Origin: a virus
Strand: one strand, 5' to 3'
IMG/VR virus record: IMGVR_UViG_3300041809_000868
Location: 1 to 48,920 of that record
Length of the DNA stretch: 48,920 nt
This document shows positions 1-7,926 of this stretch, one piece after another. The notes beneath the pieces were generated by a model. That model did no database searches and was not told where the DNA came from. It saw only the letters and a list, made by a program, of their open reading frames with translations. How positions within the stretch are numbered: position 1 is the stretch's first letter; every line of letters begins with the position of its first letter. Position numbers and translations under genes: made by a program.

Positions 1-47
1 ACTTGATCTTTAGGGTGTTCCAGCAGTTCACGAGCTTTAACAACCTC

Positions 48-1130
48 CTAGTTTCGAAGGTTCGGATCAACTGAGCTTAAACGCCCAGTAACTGTTACGT
101 GCTGAGTGAGTGTGGGATGTATTCGACCATTTGGATCTGCCCACTTAGCTAGTCCCTCTACATAGGTGCCATTGATCTTATTCACTTTTCTGAGGTTGGT
201 GATAAGTTTACAAACCTCTATGCCTTCTTCAGCATATGCGGACAGAACACTTTCATCAGTGGAAGGTTCTTGCGTCTTAGTCTTCTTGAGAGGTTTGAGC
301 CCTAGCTTATCGAATAGTAACCAACGTAGCTGTGGAGTACTTCTTAGATTGATCTCTTTGCCAGCTATCTTGTTTATCTGACGTTCTAGTTTGGCTGCAG
401 TAGAAGCTAGCTGTGGCTTTAGATCTTCTAGATAACCAGTGTCTACCATGATACCACGTCGGATCATGTTGAATAGGACTCTGGTGAATGGCATCTCGAT
501 CTTACAGAAATAATCCCACAGAGACTGTCCATCTATCATCTCTTCTGCTGCCAGTTTATCTCTAAGCACATCTTTTACTCGAAGAGTGGCATAGGCATCA
601 AAGGAGGCGTAGTTAATGGCTCCACGGAAGTCCTCTTTTAGTCCTCGAAGGAGTCTGGTTTCAACAGTATCCTCTTTGTGTTTCTTCTCAAATGTGTCTT
701 TGAAGCTGACCATATTAAGACCACAATAGTGAAGGGCGGTATCCTTCAAACCATGAAAGCCAGCTCTGTTTTCATCGTGTAACCAGTCCATGGCTAGTGT
801 GCAGTAGGCATTCCCTTTTGGTGCACGTACACCTGAATTGGTCAGCATACAAAAGTCAAATGTCATGTTGGTGAGCCACCAAGTTAGGTCACTGTCTTGT
901 GCTAGCTCTTGATCAAATATAGGAAGCATATTCCTACTGAAGCAGTAGCGAATACTTTCATCCGGGCAAGCAGACCAAACAACTACGTGATCTTTCCAGC
1001 GATTGAGTCCAGTAGTTTCAGTATCTATAGCTGCTTCTCCGGTGTCTCGAACGTGTTTTACAAACTTCATCATAGCTTCTGGGTTGTCCACCCAGATTAC
1101 TGGCGGTAGTTCTTGTATTACTCCAGGCAA
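48..1130 (-). CDS. DNA polymerase I family A, N-terminal part (3'-5' exonuclease and start of polymerase domain), interrupted
   Basis: Replicative family A DNA polymerase fragment. The DEDDy proofreading exonuclease is complete: motif I DTETTGL (D36, E38), motif II N-x3-D (N88, D92), motif III Y-x3-D (Y174, D178). The polymerase thumb follows, and the frame reaches TGRLSSVDPNLRN, which in the family precedes the IP residues and motif A. A TAG stop occurs right there, so motifs A, B and C are missing. The start is a TTG with a strong AGGAGG about 9 bases upstream. An AGGAGG also overlaps the stop (AACTAGGAGG), suggesting another reading frame begins just beyond it. The remaining 47 bases do not encode the expected continuation. 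Most likely the gene is interrupted by an intron or endonuclease gene, or is naturally split. Family assignment is firm; the cause of the break is inference. Confidence 0.88.
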   Translation of the reverse strand: MPGVIQELPPVIWVDNPEAMMKFVKHVRDTGEAAIDTETTGLNRWKDHVVVWSACPDESIRYCFSRNMLPIFDQELAQDSDLTWWLTNMTFDFCMLTNSGVRAPKGNAYCTLAMDWLHDENRAGFHGLKDTALHYCGLNMVSFKDTFEKKHKEDTVETRLLRGLKEDFRGAINYASFDAYATLRVKDVLRDKLAAEEMIDGQSLWDYFCKIEMPFTRVLFNMIRRGIMVDTGYLEDLKPQLASTAAKLERQINKIAGKEINLRSTPQLRWLLFDKLGLKPLKKTKTQEPSTDESVLSAYAEEGIEVCKLITNLRKVNKINGTYVEGLAKWADPNGRIHPTLTQHVTVTGRLSSVDPNLRN

Positions 1131-1160
1131 TGCACGGCCCTCCTGTGGCAGGTTATCGAG

Positions 1161-1194
1161 TAAAAAGAAACCCCACCCTCCAAAGAGGGTGAGG
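1161..1194 (-). terminator. Intrinsic terminator between the zinc-ribbon gene and DNA polymerase
   Basis: On the minus strand a 10-bp stem (CCTCACCCTC with GAGGGTGGGG, one G-U pair) has a 4-base loop and is followed by a run of mostly T (TTTCTTTTTA). This is a classical rho-independent terminator. It starts 10 bases after the stop of the upstream gene, and its T-run ends about 30 bases before the polymerase start codon, so it probably reduces read-through into the polymerase gene. Confidence 0.8.
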
Positions 1195-1203
1195 CTCTAG
1201 GTT

Positions 1204-2331
1204 CTACTTGTTGAAGTTAGCTTTCCCGTATTCACGGGCCTGGGGACGGTCATCCTTTTGAGGATTTCTGATTCCAAGGATTTCGGCTTGGATGTTCATT
1301 GGATCAGGAGAAAAGATCTCAGAGAAGTTGTATGGCTTTGCCATCTCCATCAGATCTTCTGAGAGAACTGTTGGTGTCCAGCGAACAACCTGAACGGTTG
1401 AGCTAGCACCTTCCCCTTGTCGTTTCACTTCGATATCACAGTCAAACAGAGACCGTGGTTTTGGGTCTTTGCATTTTGCTGCTGTGTTACTGCACTCAAG
1501 TTGGGTGAGTAACCAGCCAACATGTCCACACCTGCACTTATATGGAGAACCGGTAATCCGGTAGTATTCGGCTGCCTGTTTTTCATTGGATAGGTCGAAA
1601 TCAGAAACTGAGATCACTGGTTGACCGCATTCTTCACAGTCACAAGTGATCTTTTCTATTGTTCCTATTCCACCACAGTTTGCACAGTCTTTTTCAATCT
1701 CGTCTATGGCTCCGACTAGATTGTTCAAGTGACCCAGCCCCATGCTCCAATGGATCTTCTTACCGAAGCTCTTGGGTAGCTTGGCTGCACAGTAATCACA
1801 CTTGCGACCAGTGCATTGTTGCTTATTGGTGATTTGTTCACCCTTGTGTGGGCCGTTCTCATAAACGAGAACCTTGCCATCTCTTTCTACAGGTACATCA
1901 TGATACCAGTCTAGGTGTATGCCGTTGAAGGCATGCATAAGTCTGCGAGATACAGTGCGGTGAGACTGTTCCACACCTTCCGCTGTTTCTCTATCAAACT
2001 CATCCCAGCCTAAGCACTCTCCACCAGTGCGTTCAGGACGTCCATTGACCAGAGTCCACTCTGCAGAGGTGATAAAGCTCTTATTGGTTCGAGCACTGTA
2101 AAAGGAGATGTACTGATAGTAGTGTCCTTCTTCTCCGTCTTTGGACATGTACGCACCTGGCAGCAACCGCACTTCTGTGGGTGTTACCTTTGGTGGTGCC
2201 CATTTATTACCCCATCGGATACTGAGAGAAGAACCTCTACTCTTACCTCCGTTTCCAGAGCTTGTTCTACTCGTGATGTAACCATGCATTCTCTGGGCTG
2301 TTGAGAGACTTCGATTTGGTGAGTATTCCAT
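1204..2331 (-). CDS. Zinc-ribbon protein of the replication cluster, unknown function
   Basis: 375 residues, not recognised by family. The central and C-terminal thirds hold several Cys clusters: C-x4-C-x2-C near residue 175 (CTGRKCDYC), CANC near 217, CDCEEC near 230, and CRC near 269, suggesting two or more zinc ribbons. The N-terminus is basic and Ser/Gly-rich. It lies between primase (65-base overlap) and DNA polymerase, so a single-strand-binding or replication-accessory role is plausible from context only. The start ATG has a GGAAGGA ribosome-binding site. A terminator follows immediately. Confidence 0.75.
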   Translation of the reverse strand: MEYSPNRSLSTAQRMHGYITSRTSSGNGGKSRGSSLSIRWGNKWAPPKVTPTEVRLLPGAYMSKDGEEGHYYQYISFYSARTNKSFITSAEWTLVNGRPERTGGECLGWDEFDRETAEGVEQSHRTVSRRLMHAFNGIHLDWYHDVPVERDGKVLVYENGPHKGEQITNKQQCTGRKCDYCAAKLPKSFGKKIHWSMGLGHLNNLVGAIDEIEKDCANCGGIGTIEKITCDCEECGQPVISVSDFDLSNEKQAAEYYRITGSPYKCRCGHVGWLLTQLECSNTAAKCKDPKPRSLFDCDIEVKRQGEGASSTVQVVRWTPTVLSEDLMEMAKPYNFSEIFSPDPMNIQAEILGIRNPQKDDRPQAREYGKANFNK

Positions 2332-3358
2332 GTTTTTCCTTCCATACGTTCAGTGGTAGTGCTGTGTCGAGTACTGTTTGAATTTCGATCTTATTTAGAT
2401 TGTCTGGTTGCGCATTGTCTTCGTATTCTTCTGGGTAATTACATACTAGGACGCGCTGTCCTCTTGCAATGAGTCTGTCTCCTGCGTCTGCTGATCCTTC
2501 CTTTCCGGCCTTGTTATTGTCTAGGAAGATGATAACCCAGCCATCATGCTTCGCTAGTGTGGCCTCTTGAACGATGCTCATTCTACTACCTTGTAAGGCT
2601 ACTGTGTTGTCAAATCCTTGTTGTAGCATCCACAGGCATGCTTTGTAGCCTTCTACTAGGATTACCGCATCCAGATCTGTGTAAAACAGTTTTGGATACA
2701 CATTGCACATGTTCCACAAAAAGTGGTGGTTCTTGATCTCATACTGAGCATACTTGGCTCTCTCAATAGGATCATCTGAAGCAAATCGAATCAGGTCTTC
2801 CTTCTTGTACACCTTGTATCTTGGAAAAGCGCCAGTGACTGTACGGCCAGAGATGCCTACCAAGTCACCATAGGTGTCTCTAATTGGAAAGGTGATCCGT
2901 TCATATTCTTTGTCGAAGCCTATGTCCATCTTCTGTAAAAGAGCTTCATCAAAACCGTCCTCCACTAACTTGATCGGACAGTAATCGAACACACCAAGCA
3001 GGCTCTCTTTCAAGAAGTGTTTGCCATGTAGATCGTATGTTTTTGGTGGAGCCTTTATTCTGGCTTCTCTTGACAACTGTAAGATGAGATCTACTTTTGC
3101 TGAGCTCTCTCCCATGGCCTTTAGGAACTGAGCAAACGTACCCTTCTCTCCACAGGCGTGGCAGTAGTACAGACCATTATTCAGATTGATGTAGAAGGAT
3201 GGGGTTTTCTCCATACCTGATTTGTGAAAAGGGCATGGCCCTCCGATATTGAGATTACCGGAGGGCTTTATGAATCGTAGATATTTCTGTGCAGCTTCAA
3301 GCACCACATCAGACATCGCCACGGCCTTTAGCTCCTTTTCTTTGTATGTTGATGGCAT
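2267..3358 (-). CDS. DnaG-like DNA primase
   Basis: Synthesises RNA primers at the fork. A CHC2 zinc finger is visible at residues 42-69 (C42, H45, C66, C69, in PCPFHKSG and YYCHACGEKGT). The TOPRIM catalytic fold follows, with VEGYKAC (E236) and LDNNKAG (D280). The usual second acidic residue of the D-x-D pair is Asn here (D-N-N). There is no obvious C-terminal helicase-interaction domain; at 363 residues it is shorter than bacterial DnaG (about 580). The gene overlaps the helicase gene upstream. Two starts are possible: position 3358, or 3316, where ATGTCTGA overlaps the helicase stop and has AAAGG 8 bases upstream. The coupled start is at least as likely. Function is confident from the motifs. 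Confidence 0.9.
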   Translation of the reverse strand: MPSTYKEKELKAVAMSDVVLEAAQKYLRFIKPSGNLNIGGPCPFHKSGMEKTPSFYINLNNGLYYCHACGEKGTFAQFLKAMGESSAKVDLILQLSREARIKAPPKTYDLHGKHFLKESLLGVFDYCPIKLVEDGFDEALLQKMDIGFDKEYERITFPIRDTYGDLVGISGRTVTGAFPRYKVYKKEDLIRFASDDPIERAKYAQYEIKNHHFLWNMCNVYPKLFYTDLDAVILVEGYKACLWMLQQGFDNTVALQGSRMSIVQEATLAKHDGWVIIFLDNNKAGKEGSADAGDRLIARGQRVLVCNYPEEYEDNAQPDNLNKIEIQTVLDTALPLNVWKEKHGILTKSKSLNSPENAWLHHE

Positions 3359-4835
3359 TCTTTGGCAGCCCTTTTGCCTTCTTATCTGGTTCTATATCGT
3401 AGTTAGGCATGTGTTCTGGAATGTAGTTAGTCCAGAACACCTCTTTAATATCTCTGGCGTCATTAAAGATCAAAGGTGCCATGACAGGTTGTTTGTCCAA
3501 AAACTTAGGACCAATGTCATCAGTTACTTGTCTATACAGCTGTGTATAGTTGGTAGCTGGGTCTCCGTTAATGGCAAAACCAGCAATGTTTGCTTCACGG
3601 GAAGCTGTGATAGATAAAGCCAGTTCGTTATGGAATCTGTTTATCCGTTTCTTTATGATCTCGATGGCTAGATCTGTGTCTTGCGCGTACGAATCTGAGA
3701 AGGACATGTTGACTGCTGACTTGCCTTGTTGGTCTTCCTTCTCACTGGCTCGATTTGCCTGGAGAGTAGCAAGGATCGGACGTTTTATGTCTTGTGCTAG
3801 GTCTTTCAGGTCTTGTGATATAGCCGCTTGATCATTCCATTTCAGTGATCTGGCTCCTTGTTCTCTATCATTCCTCATCAGGTACACAGCATCTGCGAAT
3901 ACCATGTCTGGCTGGAAGTCTTCGATCTTATTGCGTAGTCCGCGTACACCACCACCATATTTACGGTCTTGCCTGTCACTAGTGATGACTATACTTTTAT
4001 TACTACCTGTCTCTAATCTACAGGTAGCCTCATCTTGCTTCATGCTGTCCATCATGGCGTAGAAGTGTTGCTCCATTGAGCCACCATGCGGATGAGGAAT
4101 GGAACTTAGTCGACCATGCTTCCAATCGTCATAGGCTGCTCCAATCAATAAGCAGACACATCTTTCCATCATCTGCTCAGGAGACATCTCTCTAGTGTAG
4201 ATCAACACCTTTCTACTGGCATAATCATAAGCATACATACAGATGTTTAGTGCTACCCACGTTTTTTGACTCTTTGGCCTGCCGTAGAAGATGATGTACT
4301 CCCCATCCTGCATACCTCTGGTCTCTTCATTTAAGATCTTCCAAGGGTAAGGTACGCCTTTGAGTACTCCTCTATTCTTATTCTCTTCGTAGATGTACTT
4401 CACTGCAGCGATAGAGTCAGCGACAATGATATCTGTGCTGCCTCTTCTCTGTTTACCTATCTCCTGAAGCTCACGCTCAAGATGAACAAGTGCTTCATCG
4501 GGTCTGTCTTGCCAATCATTGAGATAGGCAGATAGCTTAGCTAGCCTTGCACTAGCATCATGCTTTTTGAAGTCCTCTATGACAGAGGACATCTTCATGC
4601 GATCTGGTGGAGGAAGGTCTACTGAAGAGAACTCATGTTCGATCATTTCTCGTGTCGGAACATCACCACCAGTCTTTGCATTATGGTAATACCCTAACAA
4701 GAAATCGAATATCAATCGAGCGTCTAAGTCTGCTATATGATCAGGACGAATACATGCGTCTAGTGCTGCTCTCATCCCTGTAGGGCCGACATCAGCTATT
4801 TTTGCGACAAGCTTTAGATCTTTGTTTGCGGCCAT
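3309..4835 (-). CDS. Replicative DNA helicase, DnaB-like
   Basis: 508 residues. The N-terminal about 150 residues are helical, then a RecA-type ATPase: Walker A at 185-192 reads GRPKSQKT, with Gln where the canonical loop has Gly before Lys; the GRPKSxKTW form is frequent in phage DnaB-like helicases. A Walker B-like strand (DMVFADAVYL) lies near residue 310, followed by an arginine- and serine-rich region near AT-LQANRAS. Start ATG has AAGGAGT 6-7 bases upstream. It is coupled to the primase gene (overlap), as expected for a helicase-primase pair acting at the phage fork. Confidence 0.88.
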   Translation of the reverse strand: MAANKDLKLVAKIADVGPTGMRAALDACIRPDHIADLDARLIFDFLLGYYHNAKTGGDVPTREMIEHEFSSVDLPPPDRMKMSSVIEDFKKHDASARLAKLSAYLNDWQDRPDEALVHLERELQEIGKQRRGSTDIIVADSIAAVKYIYEENKNRGVLKGVPYPWKILNEETRGMQDGEYIIFYGRPKSQKTWVALNICMYAYDYASRKVLIYTREMSPEQMMERCVCLLIGAAYDDWKHGRLSSIPHPHGGSMEQHFYAMMDSMKQDEATCRLETGSNKSIVITSDRQDRKYGGGVRGLRNKIEDFQPDMVFADAVYLMRNDREQGARSLKWNDQAAISQDLKDLAQDIKRPILATLQANRASEKEDQQGKSAVNMSFSDSYAQDTDLAIEIIKKRINRFHNELALSITASREANIAGFAINGDPATNYTQLYRQVTDDIGPKFLDKQPVMAPLIFNDARDIKEVFWTNYIPEHMPNYDIEPDKKAKGLPKNAINIQRKGAKGRGDV

Positions 4836-4848
4836 GGGAATACTCCTT

Positions 4849-5127
4849 TCACTTGGCTAGTTCTATGGATATGATCCCTCCTTTGTTAAGAATGACCCTA
4901 CACTTTCTCAGATCATGATATATGCAGATACAGTAGCGATCTGACCACACCAGCTCACCTCTATGTAGAGTGCTTGTGCTAGTAGTAACGTCTACTTTCT
5001 TGCCATACATCTTCTTGATCTCACTATTCCAGTTCTCGTGGACATTGAGCAGGTCTTTGAGCTCATTGACGTTCTTCTCGAGTTGCCTTACCTTGCTTTC
5101 AAGTACGGCTGTGTCGCTTGGTCTCAT
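4849..5127 (-). CDS. Small coiled-coil protein, unknown
   Basis: 92 residues. I chose the ATG at 5127 because it has AAAGGAGT at ideal spacing; the frame stays open upstream to 5238 but that part lies inside a strong RNA hairpin and is probably not translated. Residues 8-35 form a heptad-like amphipathic helix (LESKVRQLEKNVNELKDLL). The C-terminal half looks like a small beta fold (ELVWSDRYCICIYHD...VILNKGGIISIEL). No family is recognised. It sits between the helicase and the DUF932-like gene. Confidence 0.7.
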   Translation of the reverse strand: MRPSDTAVLESKVRQLEKNVNELKDLLNVHENWNSEIKKMYGKKVDVTTSTSTLHRGELVWSDRYCICIYHDLRKCRVILNKGGIISIELAK

Positions 5128-5148
5128 GTGACTCCTTTCGAGAAACGA

Positions 5149-5234
5149 GGGGGAGTAAGGCTGCGCCTGGCTGTAGTGCAAGTCAAACAATTCTTGACCT
5201 ACACCACAGTTAGTGGCGCAGACTTCACTCCCCC
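5149..5234 (-). promoter_or_regulatory. Long two-part RNA hairpin upstream of the small coiled-coil gene
   Basis: In the minus-strand transcript, 5234-5215 pairs with 5167-5149 (outer stem of about 17-19 bp, GGGGGAGUGA and CUGCGCC blocks), and 5209-5194 pairs with 5186-5171 (16 bp, unbroken). The inner stem has G-U wobbles that would be A-C mismatches in a plus-strand RNA, so the structure fits leftward RNA. It ends about 11 bases before the AAAGGAGT of the next gene. There is no T-run, so it is not an ordinary terminator. An RNase III processing site or translational control element is plausible. Confidence 0.75.
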
Positions 5235-5248
5235 ACAATAGGTTGTGG

Positions 5249-6403
5249 TTACGCTGCGGCAGCGAGAGCAGTCAAAGTGGGTGCCTTGGAGAGTAGGCGA
5301 CCAGCCATCTCTTCCAGTTCTACCCTCTTGTCCATGTCCTCATTTACGTCTTGTGCAGCACGTGTGATTGCTTGGAGAACACCGTACATATTGTCCAGTG
5401 GCTCCAGCTTGAAGGCATCTTGTGCAGCCTTGATGAATACTTTGGTTGCCTCAAGCTTGGTTAGTTGCATCTCAATCTCCTTGTTAGCATCATTGATCTT
5501 GATGCTGGAGAGGAGCTGCATTTTAGTTCTGGTTGCGAGCCAACGAGCATCGAGACTGTTGAATACGTCTCCTAGTTGTTTATCCAGAGCTGCTTCTTCG
5601 ATGGGGCGGTGCTGTCTGTAGAGAAGGCGGCTTTCACCAACACTAATGATCATTCCGTTCAGACAGACCAAACGGAAGTTGAATTCATCTATGATGACTG
5701 CAGTATAACCGACTTCGGAGTTACGCATGGTAAGACCTGGGTATACATAGTCAGCTTCTGGTAGGTTCCCTGACCGCTCTGCGATGTCGTAGATGCGGCG
5801 AACATCAGGGTTGGAATGCATACGGTCGATGGGACCAAGGTTGATAGGTTCCTTGGCCACCAAGGTGTAATAGTTGCAGTGGTCATTACCCCACACAGCA
5901 TGCTTATTGTGGTGGTCCTTCATGAAGCCGAGAGTATCCAACTGACGGGAGAACTTCTGTTCACACCGGTCAAAGATTTTCTCGTCATCAATTGGTTCAT
6001 AGGTAGGGGACAGTACTGCTCTCATGTACCCATCGGCCACCTTTAGACCAGGGGCACCCTTGCGGTATCGCTTGGTTCTGATCTTACAGCTCTCACCACT
6101 GTAAGTGAACCGCCGTTGCAGCTCCTCTTGTATCTGGGCCGGGTTTACCCACTTAGTATTGAACCACTTATCCCACTGGATACCCAATTTTTGCCCAAGC
6201 TGATGCTTTGACCAGTCTGTCATAACAAAGGAGCCCAGGTTCGGGATGTCCATATTCAGGTCATTGTTCACTCGAACATCAGACATCTTGACTACGATGT
6301 CTGGGTTCTTCAGATCGTGCTCTTCTGCTATCTCTTGTCGTACTAGGTCAAACTTGATCAGCTTCTTCGAGTCCTCTAGCCTCAGTCCTCTTGTCATTGT
6401 CAT
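5249..6403 (-). CDS. DUF932-like phage protein
   Basis: 384 residues. The central part contains the string MRNSEVGYTAV...NFRLVCLNGMI (residues about 230-255), which resembles the conserved core of DUF932 / phage-plasmid TIGR03299-like proteins, whose function is unknown. The C-terminal about 110 residues are helical and charged, ending in an Ala-rich tail. Start ATG has GGAG 5 bases upstream. It overlaps the upstream gene by 56 bases. The assignment rests on motif recall and is moderate. Confidence 0.65.
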   Translation of the reverse strand: MTMTRGLRLEDSKKLIKFDLVRQEIAEEHDLKNPDIVVKMSDVRVNNDLNMDIPNLGSFVMTDWSKHQLGQKLGIQWDKWFNTKWVNPAQIQEELQRRFTYSGESCKIRTKRYRKGAPGLKVADGYMRAVLSPTYEPIDDEKIFDRCEQKFSRQLDTLGFMKDHHNKHAVWGNDHCNYYTLVAKEPINLGPIDRMHSNPDVRRIYDIAERSGNLPEADYVYPGLTMRNSEVGYTAVIIDEFNFRLVCLNGMIISVGESRLLYRQHRPIEEAALDKQLGDVFNSLDARWLATRTKMQLLSSIKINDANKEIEMQLTKLEATKVFIKAAQDAFKLEPLDNMYGVLQAITRAAQDVNEDMDKRVELEEMAGRLLSKAPTLTALAAAA

Positions 6404-6686
6404 TTTTCTCCGTGTTTGGGTTCAGTTGTGTTGCAAAGTGTCTTGGTATTAGATCTTCTTCCATCGAAGCAATAAGCTCTTTCATAAGCTGTAGTGTGTC
6501 TTCCGACCAGTTCTTTGGATTGGCTGTGCACTTACCGTGTGTTCCAACTACACGAGTTAATTTGTGGTCATATTCCACTAGAGCATACACAGCGTTCATT
6601 ACGGTACCTGAGTCTGGGAAGTTGGTGACTGTTATTTCAGTCACTTGTAGTGCATTGATTCTACTCTCCGCTTCACAGGCTCTCAT
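6348..6686 (-). CDS. Hypothetical protein
   Basis: 112 residues, not recognised. The N-terminus could form a helix followed by beta strands (EITVTNFPD, VYALVEYDHKLTRVVG); the C-terminus is strongly charged (NTEKNDNDKRTEARGLEEADQV). Translationally coupled to the upstream gene through an ATGA stop/start overlap at 6683-6686, and overlaps the DUF932-like gene by 56 bases. Confidence 0.65.
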   Translation of the reverse strand: MRACEAESRINALQVTEITVTNFPDSGTVMNAVYALVEYDHKLTRVVGTHGKCTANPKNWSEDTLQLMKELIASMEEDLIPRHFATQLNPNTEKNDNDKRTEARGLEEADQV

Positions 6687-7060
6687 CCGTTGTTCCTATC
6701 AAAGCTCTTGAGATAGGCTCCCATCTCTTCAGCTCCCTGCTTGGCTTTTTCTTCTGCCACTATTCCTGCTTGATGAATGGCTTCCATGATTGAGTGGACG
6801 TCTTGGTTACATGCCACACTGACTGTTACTGTGGATTCGACAGTTAGCCCAGCATCACGAGTACTGAACCAGTTCTTGAAGCCACGAGTGACAGTGATAT
6901 TACTGAGACCATCTCCTACGGGAAACGGCATCTCGAACTGCTGATCTAAGTCCTTTTCTTGACGAATACGATTACCATCTGTTTTAACCTTCTCTGTTGC
7001 CTTACCTCTTACAGAAGCACTAGCTGGTATGTTTAGTCCTGGTATCAGGCTCTTTGGCAT
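6683..7060 (-). CDS. Hypothetical protein
   Basis: 125 residues, not recognised. Predicted basic N-terminus (ASVRGKATEKVKTDGNRIRQEKD), central beta-rich part with alternating hydrophobics (LTVESTVTVSVAC), and a C-terminal helix (DVHSIMEAIHQAGIVAEEKAK). Start ATG has AAGGAAG at good spacing. Coupled to the next gene by an ATGA overlap. Confidence 0.7.
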   Translation of the reverse strand: MPKSLIPGLNIPASASVRGKATEKVKTDGNRIRQEKDLDQQFEMPFPVGDGLSNITVTRGFKNWFSTRDAGLTVESTVTVSVACNQDVHSIMEAIHQAGIVAEEKAKQGAEEMGAYLKSFDRNNG

Positions 7061-7190
7061 GTTCTTCCTTTGATTTTACTTGTTGTCCGCATCGGCATAA
7101 CCAACTAGTGATCGTGCCATTCTCTATTATTGGAGTTTCTGGCTCATGGTCACAGCCAAACAGATCTTCACAATCTAAGTCACTGGTCAT
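7020..7190 (-). CDS. Small Cys-rich protein, candidate zinc binder
   Basis: 56 residues starting MTSDLDCEDLFGCDHEP. Cysteines C7, C13, H15, C32 and C34 could form a small zinc site (C-x5-C-D-H ... C-x-C). The ATG lies 3 bases after the upstream stop (TGAGTATG), consistent with coupling, but the ribosome-binding site is weak (AAGAGA). It overlaps the next gene by 41 bases, a degree of overlap seen elsewhere in this operon. It fills the only gap in this stretch, which supports it being real. Confidence 0.5.
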   Translation of the reverse strand: MTSDLDCEDLFGCDHEPETPIIENGTITSWLCRCGQQVKSKEEHAKEPDTRTKHTS

Positions 7191-7192
7191 AC

Positions 7193-7690
7193 TCAGTCTC
7201 TTGGTAGTGCAGGTAGATTGAATGGTTTTGGTGTTCCAGGCATAGATGCAGGATTCTGTGCATCTTCGTGATAGGCATCCCTCACTATGAGTGGGTCTAC
7301 CTCTCCCTGCCTAAGCATCTGCTCGAGCAGAGGTTTGTTCAGCTCATAGGAAATTTTCCTGGTTAGAACCAGGTCTGCTTGTCCCACTGGTAGGTGCTCT
7401 GATAGGAAGTCGGTATCATAGTACCGATCAACTCTCTTCTGTGCACCTATTCCATTGTAGACAAGCTGGTTCCTATCAGATCTCTGTAGCTCTGCTTTCA
7501 CTTCTCGTACTGCAGTGTCTAGTGCGAGGTTTCTTTGTTCTACTAGGTTGTAGAACTCTTCAAGCATGGGTCTGTAGGCCGGGTCCTTCATGAAGGCTCG
7601 AAGCTCCTCATCTGCTTCTTTGAAGAGTCTAGCGTTTCGTTGAGCTGTGCTCTCTGGCGGCGTCTCAGTTGTGGTTTTTACCTTTTTCAT
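7193..7690 (-). CDS. Hypothetical protein
   Basis: 165 residues, mostly helical and highly charged; Pro-rich C-terminus (NPASMPGTPKPFNLPALPRD). No family recognised. ATG overlaps the stop of the upstream gene (TCAATGA) and has a perfect GGAGG ribosome-binding site, so it is well expressed or tightly coupled. Confidence 0.7.
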   Translation of the reverse strand: MKKVKTTTETPPESTAQRNARLFKEADEELRAFMKDPAYRPMLEEFYNLVEQRNLALDTAVREVKAELQRSDRNQLVYNGIGAQKRVDRYYDTDFLSEHLPVGQADLVLTRKISYELNKPLLEQMLRQGEVDPLIVRDAYHEDAQNPASMPGTPKPFNLPALPRD

Positions 7691-7926
7691 TGACGCCTCC
7701 TATTGAAATAGGTGTTTATCTTTGGTCCGTCTTTTACCCAAAATATTTCTAGGCGTGGCCCATAGGGACCATGTATAGGAAATCTGACTCCATGATATTG
7801 AATATCCCAACAATAGTATTTTCCTACATACCAGTTCTTTTTATAGAACACTGTTACCATCTCACCTATCCTAAATACTTTGTGCTCAGTCTTCTCTGTC
7901 TTGGTCTTCTTCTTCTTCTTCGACAC
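7687..7926 (-). CDS. Small basic protein, unknown
   Basis: 79 residues from the GTG at 7926 (AAAGGTCC upstream); a longer form from an ATG at 7971 is possible but has no clear ribosome-binding site. The N-terminus is Lys-rich (VSKKKKKTKTEKTEH), followed by a compact beta-rich segment with many aromatics (YKKNWYVGKYYCWDIQYHG). An SH3- or KOW-like nucleic-acid-binding fold is conceivable, but this is inference. The 5' end overlaps the end of the glycosylase gene by about 40 bases in another frame. Confidence 0.6.
   Translation of the reverse strand: MSKKKKKTKTEKTEHKVFRIGEMVTVFYKKNWYVGKYYCWDIQYHGVRFPIHGPYGPRLEIFWVKDGPKINTYFNRRRQ

Noticed and set aside
48-50. TAG recoding (read-through) in the DNA polymerase
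   Set aside because: TAG ends the portal, RNA polymerase and 43375-43803 genes normally, so a reassigned TAG is unlikely.
5128-5238. N-terminal extension of the coiled-coil gene (MWGSEV...)
   Set aside because: It lies within the RNA hairpin, has no ribosome-binding site, and a perfect one precedes the ATG at 5127.
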